From NCBI GenBank assembly GCA_965524675.1, contig CBERPN010000298.1:1-5577 (forward strand): a DNA stretch of 5,577 bases, read 5' to 3'. Positions 1 through 5,577 of this stretch are shown here, piece after piece. The DNA comes from CALLQB01 sp036479275 (GTDB lineage: Bacteria; Actinomycetota; Acidimicrobiia; Acidimicrobiales; SHLQ01). The notes beneath the pieces were generated by a model, which worked only from the letters and a program-made list of their open reading frames with translations, was not told the origin of the DNA and searched no databases. Position 1 is the stretch's first letter. Every line of letters starts with the position of its first letter. The position numbers and the translations under genes are program-made.

Positions 1-1172
1 AGAACCTGACGCGGGTGAAGCCATTCGTCGGTTTCGGCTTCGGCCTCGGCGATCATTTCCAGGCTGAATTCGTCGGTCTCGTGAGTCCAGGAATCGAGTT
101 CGTCCTCCCAGGTCTTCTTCTCGGTGGCGATTGTGGCGGCCCGCTCGTCACGGTTGGCGTCGGCGACCATCTCGCGACCATCAAGGCGCCCCAGCAGGGC
201 CGTCGCTGCTGCTCCGGCGTCACCGTGGATTCCCACCGAGATCTTCTTGACGAGCCCAAGCATGGTGTGATCCGCGTCGACTTGGATGATCTTGGCGTTC
301 GCTGGCCAATAGTCCATATCGTGCTGCGGAAGGGTCCCGAATGGGCCGAGACGGGTACCGAGCGCCAGCACAACGTCGGCTTGCGAGATGAGTTTCATAG
401 CGGCCTTCGAACCCTGGTAGCCGAGTGGGCCGCACCAGAGTTCATGGCTGGCCGGAAAGGAGTCGTTGTGCAGATAACTGTTGACCACCGGTGCACCAAT
501 GCGCTCGGCGAGAGCAATGCACTGCGCCATAGCGTCACCCATAACCACGCCACCACCAGAGATGATCACCGGAAACTCGGCGGCCGCCAACATGTCGGCG
601 GCATCGTTAAGCGACTTCTCGCCACCCGCACCTCGATCGAGCACCATTGGTTCGGAGATCTCGACATCGATATCGCCGTAAAAGCGATCGCGTGGAATGT
701 TGAGTTGGGTTGGCCCCATCTCTGACATTGCCCGATCGAAACACCGCGCGGTTATTTCCGCCATGCGGTTTTCGTTGTTGATATGGCCTTGATACTTGGT
801 GAACTCTTCGAACATCGGAAGCTGATTAGCCTCTTGGAACCCTCCAAGTCCAATACCCATGGTGCCCGTCTCAGGCGTAACCATCACGACAGGGCTATGT
901 GCCCAAAAAGCCGCGGCGATGGCGGTGACGCAGTTGGAAATCCCGGGGCCATTCTGACCAATGACCACACCGTGGCGACCACTGACTCTGGCGTAGCCGT
1001 CGGCCATGTGCGCACCGCCCTGCTCGTGGACCACGGGCACCAGCCGAATCCCGGCGGGCGCGAAGATGTCCATTGCATCCATGAACGCTGAACCCATGAT
1101 GCCAAAAGCGGTAGTCACACCGTTGGCAACCATCGTCTCGACAAAAGCCTCGCTCGGTGTCATTCGGGTCAT
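1..1172 (-). CDS. xsc: Sulfoacetaldehyde acetyltransferase (Xsc), 3' end beyond window
   Basis: Thiamine-diphosphate enzyme that cleaves sulfoacetaldehyde with phosphate to acetyl phosphate and sulfite, the desulfonation step of C2 sulfonate breakdown in the cytoplasm. The frame is open for 390 codons from the ATG at 1172 to the left edge, with no stop or frameshift. Visible are the N-terminal PYR domain (residues about 1-170), with the ThDP-activating glutamate in VVHEQGGAHMADGYAR (E50), the segment NGPGISN (74-80), GGFQEANQLPMF (110-121) and LNIPRD (157-162). The central domain (about 190-340) follows, with GPLGYQGSKAAMKLISQADV. These blocks match Xsc rather than acetolactate synthase, from my knowledge of the family. 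About 200 C-terminal residues, including the ThDP/Mg-binding GDG motif, lie outside. An AGGAG (1185-1181) 8 nt before the ATG supports this start; an in-frame ATG three codons on is the alternative. It lies 90 nt after tetR on the same strand. Confidence 0.93.
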   Translation of the reverse strand, partial: MTRMTPSEAFVETMVANGVTTAFGIMGSAFMDAMDIFAPAGIRLVPVVHEQGGAHMADGYARVSGRHGVVIGQNGPGISNCVTAIAAAFWAHSPVVMVTPETGTMGIGLGGFQEANQLPMFEEFTKYQGHINNENRMAEITARCFDRAMSEMGPTQLNIPRDRFYGDIDVEISEPMVLDRGAGGEKSLNDAADMLAAAEFPVIISGGGVVMGDAMAQCIALAERIGAPVVNSYLHNDSFPASHELWCGPLGYQGSKAAMKLISQADVVLALGTRLGPFGTLPQHDMDYWPANAKIIQVDADHTMLGLVKKISVGIHGDAGAAATALLGRLDGREMVADANRDERAATIATEKKTWEDELDSWTHETDEFSLEMIAEAEAETDEWLHPRQV

Positions 1173-1262
1173 AATCTGGGCTCCTACTCAGCTTTTCTGG
1201 CACTTCTCTTGGGTGGTGAGACTCTATAACCAAACCGCAATGCCAGCTAGTGTCCCGAGTCT
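1173..1262 (-). promoter_or_regulatory. xsc leader with ribosome binding site and possible -10 box
   Basis: This 90-nt gap between the tetR stop and the xsc start reads toward xsc. It contains a clear AGGAG ribosome binding site at 1185-1181. A TATAGA hexamer on the minus strand (1228-1223) could be a -10 box giving a leader of about 45 nt, but no convincing -35 lies 16-18 nt upstream. There is no GC-rich hairpin with a T-run, so nothing visible separates xsc from upstream transcription. The ribosome site is seen directly; an own promoter for xsc is only a possibility. Confidence 0.35.
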
Positions 1263-1928
1263 TCAGAGCGAGTGACCCCTTATTCCGGCGATTAGCAGAT
1301 CGACCAGGTGCTCGAAGCTGTCGTCGAGATCGTGGGGAAGCGGGTGCCCATCGCCCGCCTCTAGGTGAGCAAACCCATGAAAGGCGCTGCGTAGCGTTCG
1401 CGCAACGTGAACCTGATCTGCCGGATCGAGGGCGTAGCCGGCTAGTGCAAGCTCGAGCACTTCAATCACTTGGTTCACAGCCGCTTCGAGCTCGGCATCG
1501 CCAGCGCACGGATAACGATCGGTAGCCGCGTAGAGCCCCGGGTGAGTCGCAACGACTTCGCGCCAGGCCCATCCCATTGCCCGCACTGCGTCATCGCCAG
1601 CTATGCCCACCGCTGAATTCTTTAGCGCATCCACCAGGACCTCTCGGCCCCTGAGTCCGAGGCTTCGTATGAGGTCGTCATAGCCATCGACATGTCGATA
1701 CAGAGCTGGCTGGCTAATTCCGAGTTCTTTGGCAACCCGAGTGAGCGTTAGTGCATCGAGGCCGTGGGTGTCGGCGACCGACGCCGCAGTCTCGACAACC
1801 TTGGCGCGATCGACAGACCGACGAATTGGTTCTCCCGCCTCGCTTACGGTCTTTGCCGATATCGGTTCGCTAGAGAATGCCAACAGAGAATTTCCAAGTA
1901 GTGATGAATTAGGTTGAAGGTCCTTCAA
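1263..1928 (-). CDS. TetR-family transcriptional regulator
   Basis: Predicted DNA-binding repressor of the TetR family. The N-terminal helix-turn-helix is at residues about 42-88, with AKVVETAASVADTHGLDALT leading into TRVAKELGISQPALYRHVDG. This is the classic TetR recognition-helix pattern ending in LYRHV. The C-terminal ligand and dimer domain contains HPGLYAATDR, then RSAFHGFAHLEAGDG and DDSFEHLVDLLIAGI, resembling the WHG-type TetR C-terminal domain common in actinobacteria. The start is uncertain: the frame has no ATG before the HTH. The outermost start is TTG at 1928, 6 nt after the pta stop but without a proper ribosome site. A second TTG at 1883 has a weak GGAA about 8 nt upstream and would give about 206 residues, closer to a normal TetR N terminus. 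I give the outer limit and slightly prefer 1883. Its position between pta and xsc suggests it controls the sulfonate genes; the ligand is unknown. Confidence 0.88.
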   Translation of the reverse strand: MKDLQPNSSLLGNSLLAFSSEPISAKTVSEAGEPIRRSVDRAKVVETAASVADTHGLDALTLTRVAKELGISQPALYRHVDGYDDLIRSLGLRGREVLVDALKNSAVGIAGDDAVRAMGWAWREVVATHPGLYAATDRYPCAGDAELEAAVNQVIEVLELALAGYALDPADQVHVARTLRSAFHGFAHLEAGDGHPLPHDLDDSFEHLVDLLIAGIRGHSL

Positions 1929-1937
1929 CCTAATTCA
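1905..1937. promoter_or_regulatory. 33-bp perfect palindrome, probable TetR operator
   Basis: The arms TGAATTAGGTTGAAGG (1905-1920) and CCTTCAACCTAATTCA (1922-1937) are exact reverse complements around a single T at 1921. The site covers the pta stop codon (1937-1935), the 6-nt gap, and the outermost tetR start codon. Dyad sites of this kind next to their own gene are typical TetR-family operators, so autoregulation is the likely role. It is AT-rich and not followed by a T-run on either strand, so it does not look like an intrinsic terminator. In the transcript it could also fold into a long hairpin in front of tetR. The palindrome is seen directly; its role as operator is inferred. Confidence 0.75.
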
Positions 1938-2849
1938 GCGACTACACCTCGCCTGGGCTTGGAGTGCAGCTATTACCGCCACGTTCACGATGTCGTCGAC
2001 GCTCGCGCCTCGCGACAAATCGTGCATCACCCCGCCGGCACCCTGAAGTAGTGGGCCGAACGCTCGCGCCCCTCCGAGCCGTTCGGTGATCTTGTAGGCG
2101 ATGTTCCCACTGTCCAGATCGGGAAATATGAATACATTTGCTCTGCCCGCTACAGGGGAGCCAGGGGCCTTGCTCTCGGCCACCAGTTCGACCCAGGCGG
2201 CATCGAACTGCAACTCTCCGTCGACCGCCAGCTGAGGGGCTCGCGACCTGACGAGCTCGGACGCCGCCACCACCTTCGCCACTTTGGGATGTTGTGCGCT
2301 GCCCTTAGTCGAGAACGACAAGAGAGCTACCAGCGGCTCTTCACCACTGAGCTCTCTATAGGTTGCCGCCGAGGAGATGGCCACAGAGGCCAACTGCTCG
2401 GCATCGGGGTCGGGAAGTACTGCGCAGTCGCCGAAGGCGATGGTTTCACCAGTGGGCAATACGAAAAAGAACGAGCTACTAATCGCACTCGCATCTGGCG
2501 ATGTTCCGAGGACCCTAATCGCGGCCCGCAACACGTCGGCAGTGGTACGGGCGGCGCCAGCAACACAGCCATCTGCTAGCCCCGCCTTTACTGCCAAGGC
2601 CGCGATGTTTAGTGAGTCGTCAAGGTCAAAGTCTCGGTGGACGAATCCTGAATGATTGGTGGCCTCGGCGATTATTTCTGGATTGATCTGTTTGAGCAAC
2701 GATTCGCTGTCGTCAGCCAGATAGGCATTGGCTAGGCCCCGACAATTTAGCTGATCGACCGCCTCGATCACTCGATCATCATCGACGTCGGCAAACACCA
2801 CACGCATCGGCTGCGAAGCGGCGCGTTCGTACCATTGGTCGAGGATCAT
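1935..2849 (-). CDS. pta: Phosphate acetyltransferase, short form
   Basis: Transfers the acetyl group of acetyl phosphate to CoA, giving acetyl-CoA and phosphate. Here it would take the acetyl phosphate made by Xsc. The PTA_PTB domain is plain: LADGCVAGAARTTADVLRAA (91-110), FGDCAVLPDPDAEQLASVAI (139-158), LLSFSTKGSA (176-185), DGELQFDAA (210-218), KAPGSPVAGRANVFIFPDLD (227-246), GNIAYKITERLGGA (248-261), GPLLQG and DLSRGASVDD. Ser279, Arg280 and Asp286 correspond to the active-site Ser309, Arg310 and Asp316 of the Methanosarcina thermophila enzyme. At 304 residues it is shorter than the usual 320-340; the block before LADG is about 30 residues shorter than normal. The ATG at 2849 follows a TAA in the same intergenic stretch and has no strong ribosome site. 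It starts 48 nt after the aminotransferase stop and ends 6 nt before the outermost tetR start, consistent with one operon. Confidence 0.92.
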   Translation of the reverse strand: MILDQWYERAASQPMRVVFADVDDDRVIEAVDQLNCRGLANAYLADDSESLLKQINPEIIAEATNHSGFVHRDFDLDDSLNIAALAVKAGLADGCVAGAARTTADVLRAAIRVLGTSPDASAISSSFFFVLPTGETIAFGDCAVLPDPDAEQLASVAISSAATYRELSGEEPLVALLSFSTKGSAQHPKVAKVVAASELVRSRAPQLAVDGELQFDAAWVELVAESKAPGSPVAGRANVFIFPDLDSGNIAYKITERLGGARAFGPLLQGAGGVMHDLSRGASVDDIVNVAVIAALQAQARCSR

Positions 2850-2897
2850 CGCGCTTAGTCTGCCAGCGCCAGCATGGTTCTCGAAAGCCAGAAGCCT
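2850..2897 (-). other. Aminotransferase-pta intergenic gap
   Basis: This 48-nt spacer runs between the aminotransferase TAA (2900-2898) and the pta ATG. I see no hairpin with a T-run, no promoter hexamers and no clear Shine-Dalgarno sequence before the pta start. It is best read as an ordinary intra-operon spacer. Confidence 0.4.
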
Positions 2898-4280
2898 TTA
2901 CGGATTTTCGGCCAACCAGCGACCCGCACGGTCGAGTATTTGATCGACCTTTGCGACCAAGTCGTCGATGGTCGCTCGGTCTGCGATAAGTGGGGGCGAG
3001 ATGGTGAGCATCGTGGCGCCGCGACCGTCGGGGCGGATGAGCAGCCGAGCCTGTCGACAGAACCCCTGAAGCACACTGGTGAGAAGCGCCTTCGACTGCT
3101 CGTCGGAGAGCTCGATGCCCGAGACGCGGTCGGCGCACAGTTCGATCGCATAGAAGTAGCCGGTACCGCGAATCTCTTTGACATGGGTGTGAGTGTCGCT
3201 GAGCCCACTCAACTGCGTGGAGAAATAGTCCTCGTTGTCGAGCACGTTCTCGAGTACGCGTTCATCGCGCATCGCGTTGATGTTGGCGATGCTCACCGCT
3301 GTCGCCACCGGGTGCCCGCCAAAGGTCGAGCCGTGCATGTACATACCCATCTCGGAGTCATAAATCGACTCGACGAGCGGGGTACGCATGACCACACCCC
3401 CAAGCGGCTGATACGCCGAGGTAACGCCTTTCGCGAAAGTAATCATGTCGGGCACGACGCCGTATCGTTCGCTGGCGAACCAATGCCCAAGCCGGCCGAA
3501 AGAGTTGATTACCTCGTCGGCACAAAGCAACACACCATACTTATCGCAGATCCGGCGAAGCTCCTGCCAGTAGCCAGCGGGTGGAACAACTGCGCCGCGA
3601 CCATTTTGTACCGGCTCAGCAATGACCATCGCCACGGTGTCGGGACCCTCGGCGAGGATCATTTTCTCAACCGCGGTGACGCACGGCAACTGCGATGCGG
3701 GAGTGCCAGCGGGAACCGAATGGTCGAGTGTGTGAGGCACGTGCCGTACTCCGTCCCAAAGATTTGGCAGGAACGGATCGCGAAACTTCGGGATACCGGT
3801 GACGGCCAAGGCACCCAGTGTCGTGCCGTGGTACGCCCACTCGCGAGCGATCACCTTGTACCTGCCGGTATCGCCCGTGGAGAGGTGGTAGTTACGGGCA
3901 AATTTGATGGCGGACTCGACCGCTTCGGAACCCGAACTGACAAAGAACACCTCATCGAGATCGCCAGGCGCCACTTCGCCGATGAGGCGCGCCGACTCGA
4001 TCGCCGATGGATGAGCCATCCCCCAAGCGGGTGAGTAGGCGAGTTTGTCCATCTGCTTTGCCGCTGCCGCAGAAAAATCGGGGCGCCCGTGGCCGATGTT
4101 CACACAAAACAATCCGGCCAACCCGTCGAGATACTTCTCGCCAGCGGTGTCATAGACATAGCAGCCTTCACCGCGATCGATAACGAGAAGATCGGAGCTA
4201 CGCCACGCCGAACCCGAAGTAAAGTGCGGTACGAGATGCTGCTGCGCCAGCTGCCGCTCAGTTGTAGGTGCATCGGTCAT
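2898..4280 (-). CDS. tpa: Class III aminotransferase, probable taurine:pyruvate aminotransferase
   Basis: PLP-dependent class III (omega-amino acid) aminotransferase of 460 residues, normal for the family. The cofactor site is complete: SSGSEA (115-120) for the phosphate, Tyr150-His151 in WAYHGTT for ring stacking, AEPVQ around Glu222, ADEV with Asp255 contacting the pyridine nitrogen, and TFAKG with Lys284 as the Schiff-base lysine. HGSTFGGHP at about 316-324 comes from the partner subunit in this fold. The fold alone does not fix the substrate. Neighbouring pta and xsc point to taurine (or hypotaurine) with sulfoacetaldehyde as product and pyruvate as likely acceptor. A 2-oxoglutarate-dependent enzyme (Toa) or another omega-amine transaminase remains possible. 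The ATG at 4280 is preceded by AGGGGA (4292-4287) at 6-nt spacing, which supports the start. It is the first gene of the minus-strand operon. Confidence 0.85.
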   Translation of the reverse strand: MTDAPTTERQLAQQHLVPHFTSGSAWRSSDLLVIDRGEGCYVYDTAGEKYLDGLAGLFCVNIGHGRPDFSAAAAKQMDKLAYSPAWGMAHPSAIESARLIGEVAPGDLDEVFFVSSGSEAVESAIKFARNYHLSTGDTGRYKVIAREWAYHGTTLGALAVTGIPKFRDPFLPNLWDGVRHVPHTLDHSVPAGTPASQLPCVTAVEKMILAEGPDTVAMVIAEPVQNGRGAVVPPAGYWQELRRICDKYGVLLCADEVINSFGRLGHWFASERYGVVPDMITFAKGVTSAYQPLGGVVMRTPLVESIYDSEMGMYMHGSTFGGHPVATAVSIANINAMRDERVLENVLDNEDYFSTQLSGLSDTHTHVKEIRGTGYFYAIELCADRVSGIELSDEQSKALLTSVLQGFCRQARLLIRPDGRGATMLTISPPLIADRATIDDLVAKVDQILDRAGRWLAENP

Positions 4281-4420
4281 TGCAGTTCCCCTAGCGAAGG
4301 TTGACTCGAACAGAGATTCTCTCGCAAGGTACCAGAGATCTGGTTACGGGCTCTAGCGAAAAGGTAACGGCTCATAACTAGCGTTTCGAGCAACGTGTGG
4401 CGAGCAGCTAACATCGCGCT
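4281..4420. promoter_or_regulatory. Divergent promoter region with short repeats
   Basis: This 140-bp region separates the leftward sulfonate operon from the rightward amidohydrolase gene and must hold both promoters. Clear elements are the aminotransferase ribosome site AGGGGA (4292-4287, minus), an 11-bp dyad AGAGATTCTCT (4312-4322), and a 14-bp dyad ACCAGA-GA-TCTGGT (4331-4344). CAGAGAT is repeated at 4311 and 4333, exactly 22 bp apart. CTAGCG occurs three times, at 4291, 4353 and 4378; the first two copies extend to CTAGCGAA. I find no convincing -35/-10 pair on either strand; CATAAC at 4373-4378 is a weak -10 candidate for the rightward gene. No copy of the 33-bp palindrome is present, though AGGTTGA at 4299-4305 matches 7 bases of its arm. 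Confidence 0.55.
4312..4344. repeat. Pair of short dyads with 22-bp direct repeat
   Basis: Two inverted repeats lie side by side: AGAGATTCTCT (4312-4322, 5-bp arms, one central base) and ACCAGAGATCTGGT (4331-4344, 6-bp arms, two central bases). Both contain CAGAGAT in the same orientation, 22 bp apart, close to two helical turns. Such phased sites often bind one dimeric regulator twice. They sit 32-64 bp upstream of the aminotransferase start codon. The repeats are seen directly; a regulatory role is inferred and each arm is short enough that chance is possible. Confidence 0.4.
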
Positions 4421-5577
4421 ATGGGCAATGAACTAATCGACTCAATCGCCAACGCATCGGTCGCCGTTTCGGCCGACGTAATCGAGCTACGGCGAGCCAT
4501 TCATCGCCAACCCGAACTGGGTCTCGAGCTACCTAAGACTCAACGCAAAGTGCTCGATGCTCTAGAAGGGTTGGGCCTCGATATCAGCACCGGCACAACG
4601 TCGACCAGCGTGGTCGCAGACTTGCACGGAACTGGCGACGGGCCCACGATCTTGCTGCGAGCCGACATGGACGCACTGCCCCTCGACGAGGACACCGACG
4701 AGTCGTTCAAATCGACAATCGAAGGGGCCATGCACGCCTGCGGTCACGACGCGCACACCGCGATGCTGCTCGGAGCGGCACGAGTCATGGCCGAGCACCG
4801 TTCGGATTTTGCAGGCACGGTTCGGTTCATGTTCCAGCCCGGCGAAGAAGGCTTTCACGGGGCTAAGCACATGATCGCCGAGGGAGTTCTGGAGGGTGTC
4901 GAGCGATCGTTCGCGCTGCACGTAACCCCAAACTTACCCACCGGATATCTTGGCAGTCGCGTCGGAGCGATGTTGGCCAGCGCCGACGTCTTTCAGACAA
5001 CCGTCACGGGCAAAGGTGGGCACGCCTCGATGCCCCACGGTGCGATCGATCCCATACCAGCGACGTGTGAGATGGTGCCAGCGTTGCAGACAATGGTCAC
5101 TCGAAACATCAACGCGTTCGACCCGGCGGTGCTGACCGTCGCCCACATCAACGCGGGGACGACCAACAACGTGATACCCGAAACCGCCTTCTTCGAAGGC
5201 ACGATACGGACCTTTAGCGAACGCACACGAGCGGCTGCTCATCGCGGTGTGCATCAAATAACTGAGGGCATCGCAGCCGCGCACGGCTGCACGATTGTCA
5301 CCGAGATCATCGAAGGCTACGGCGTGACCACCAACCACCCCGAGGACACCGCGATTCTCGAGGCAGCTGCGGGCAAAGCACTCGGATCCGATCGCTATGT
5401 GGCGATGCCCACCCCGATAATGGGAGCGGAGGACTTCAGCTACCTGCTCAACGAAAAGCCCGGAGCGATGGGATCGCTCGGGATGTGCCCTGCCGATATC
5501 AGCGACCCGACAACCGCCGCGCCATTGCACTCAAACCGCATGCGGATGAACGAAGATGCATTGGCTAACGGCGTCGC
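4421..5577 (+). CDS. M20-family (M20D-like) amidohydrolase, 3' end beyond window
   Basis: Metal-dependent amidohydrolase of the hippurate / N-acyl-amino acid hydrolase type, which splits the amide bond of N-acylated amino acids or related conjugates. The frame is open for 385 codons to the right edge. Visible are ELRRAIHRQPELGLE (22-36), LLRADMDALPL (78-88, with the conserved Asp84), MHACGHDAHTAMLLGAA (104-120, metal ligands Cys107 and His109), QPGEEGFHGA with Glu142-Glu143, LHV with His167, the lid/dimerisation segment VTGKGGHASMPHGAIDP (195-211), INAGTTNNVIPE, PIMGAEDFSYLL (332-343) and the final ligand His370 in PLHSNRM. The Cys ligand marks the M20D subgroup. Usual length is near 390-400, so only a few C-terminal residues are missing. 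No signal peptide is seen, so it is cytoplasmic. The ATG at 4421 is 9 nt after an in-frame TAA (4409-4411), so it is the first possible start; no strong ribosome site precedes it. The substrate is not identifiable from sequence. Confidence 0.9.
   Translation, partial: MGNELIDSIANASVAVSADVIELRRAIHRQPELGLELPKTQRKVLDALEGLGLDISTGTTSTSVVADLHGTGDGPTILLRADMDALPLDEDTDESFKSTIEGAMHACGHDAHTAMLLGAARVMAEHRSDFAGTVRFMFQPGEEGFHGAKHMIAEGVLEGVERSFALHVTPNLPTGYLGSRVGAMLASADVFQTTVTGKGGHASMPHGAIDPIPATCEMVPALQTMVTRNINAFDPAVLTVAHINAGTTNNVIPETAFFEGTIRTFSERTRAAAHRGVHQITEGIAAAHGCTIVTEIIEGYGVTTNHPEDTAILEAAAGKALGSDRYVAMPTPIMGAEDFSYLLNEKPGAMGSLGMCPADISDPTTAAPLHSNRMRMNEDALANGV

Noticed and set aside
15..725. 236-codon open frame on the plus strand opposite xsc
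   Set aside because: The opposite strand encodes a continuous and clearly recognisable Xsc; the plus-strand product resembles no family and is an antisense shadow.
1..1172. Acetolactate synthase or another generic ThDP enzyme instead of Xsc
   Set aside because: The blocks NGPGISN, GGFQEANQLPMF and GPLGYQGSKAAMKLISQADV, and the company of pta and a class III aminotransferase, fit Xsc better.
1201..1262. A second copy of the TetR operator upstream of xsc
   Set aside because: Only a weak resemblance (GGTTTGGTTATAG against the AGGTTGAAGG half-site) is present and there is no dyad, so I cannot support a site.
1905..1937. Palindrome as an intrinsic transcription terminator after pta
   Set aside because: The stem is AT-rich, the loop is a single base, and no T-run follows on either strand.
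2874..4034. 386-codon open frame on the plus strand opposite the aminotransferase
   Set aside because: It is a mirror frame of a strongly supported class III aminotransferase. Its translation shows no recognisable domain and is rich in Arg, His and Gly as expected from an antisense reading.
4934..5530. 198-codon open frame on the minus strand within the amidohydrolase
   Set aside because: It overlaps fully with the M20 gene, whose metal-binding motifs are in the plus frame; the minus product has no recognisable domain.

Overview
This looks like a chromosomal segment from an actinobacterium-like organism of moderately high GC (mid to upper fifties percent by eye). The TetR regulator has an actinobacterial-style C-terminal domain and the genes are packed in a compact, mostly single-strand cluster. 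A marine or soil member of the Acidimicrobiia would fit, but the taxonomic guess is weak. No RNA genes, insertion sequences, integrases or CRISPR arrays are visible.

Layout. Four genes lie on the minus strand, in transcription order from right to left. They are a class III PLP-dependent aminotransferase resembling taurine:pyruvate aminotransferase (4280-2898), a short phosphate acetyltransferase (2849-1935), a TetR-family regulator (about 1928-1263), and the N-terminal two thirds of sulfoacetaldehyde acetyltransferase, Xsc (1172 to beyond the left edge). Divergent from them on the plus strand is an M20-family (M20D-like) amidohydrolase that starts at 4421 and runs off the right edge only slightly short of complete. 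The two transcription units are separated by a 140-bp intergenic region with short inverted and direct repeats.

Function. The three enzymes form a full carbon route for taurine-type C2 sulfonates. The aminotransferase would convert taurine to sulfoacetaldehyde. Xsc would cleave this with phosphate into acetyl phosphate and sulfite. Pta would convert acetyl phosphate to acetyl-CoA. The sulfonate transporter, alanine dehydrogenase and sulfite export or oxidation genes that usually accompany this pathway are not in the window. The divergent amidohydrolase could supply amine substrate from an N-acylated precursor, but that is inference from position only.

Most notable signal. A perfect 33-bp palindrome (16-bp arms around one central base, 1905-1937) lies at the pta/tetR junction. 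It covers the pta stop codon and the outermost possible tetR start codon, and is best read as the operator of the TetR protein, suggesting autoregulation inside the operon. A TetR regulator for taurine catabolism differs from the well-known MocR/GntR-type TauR.
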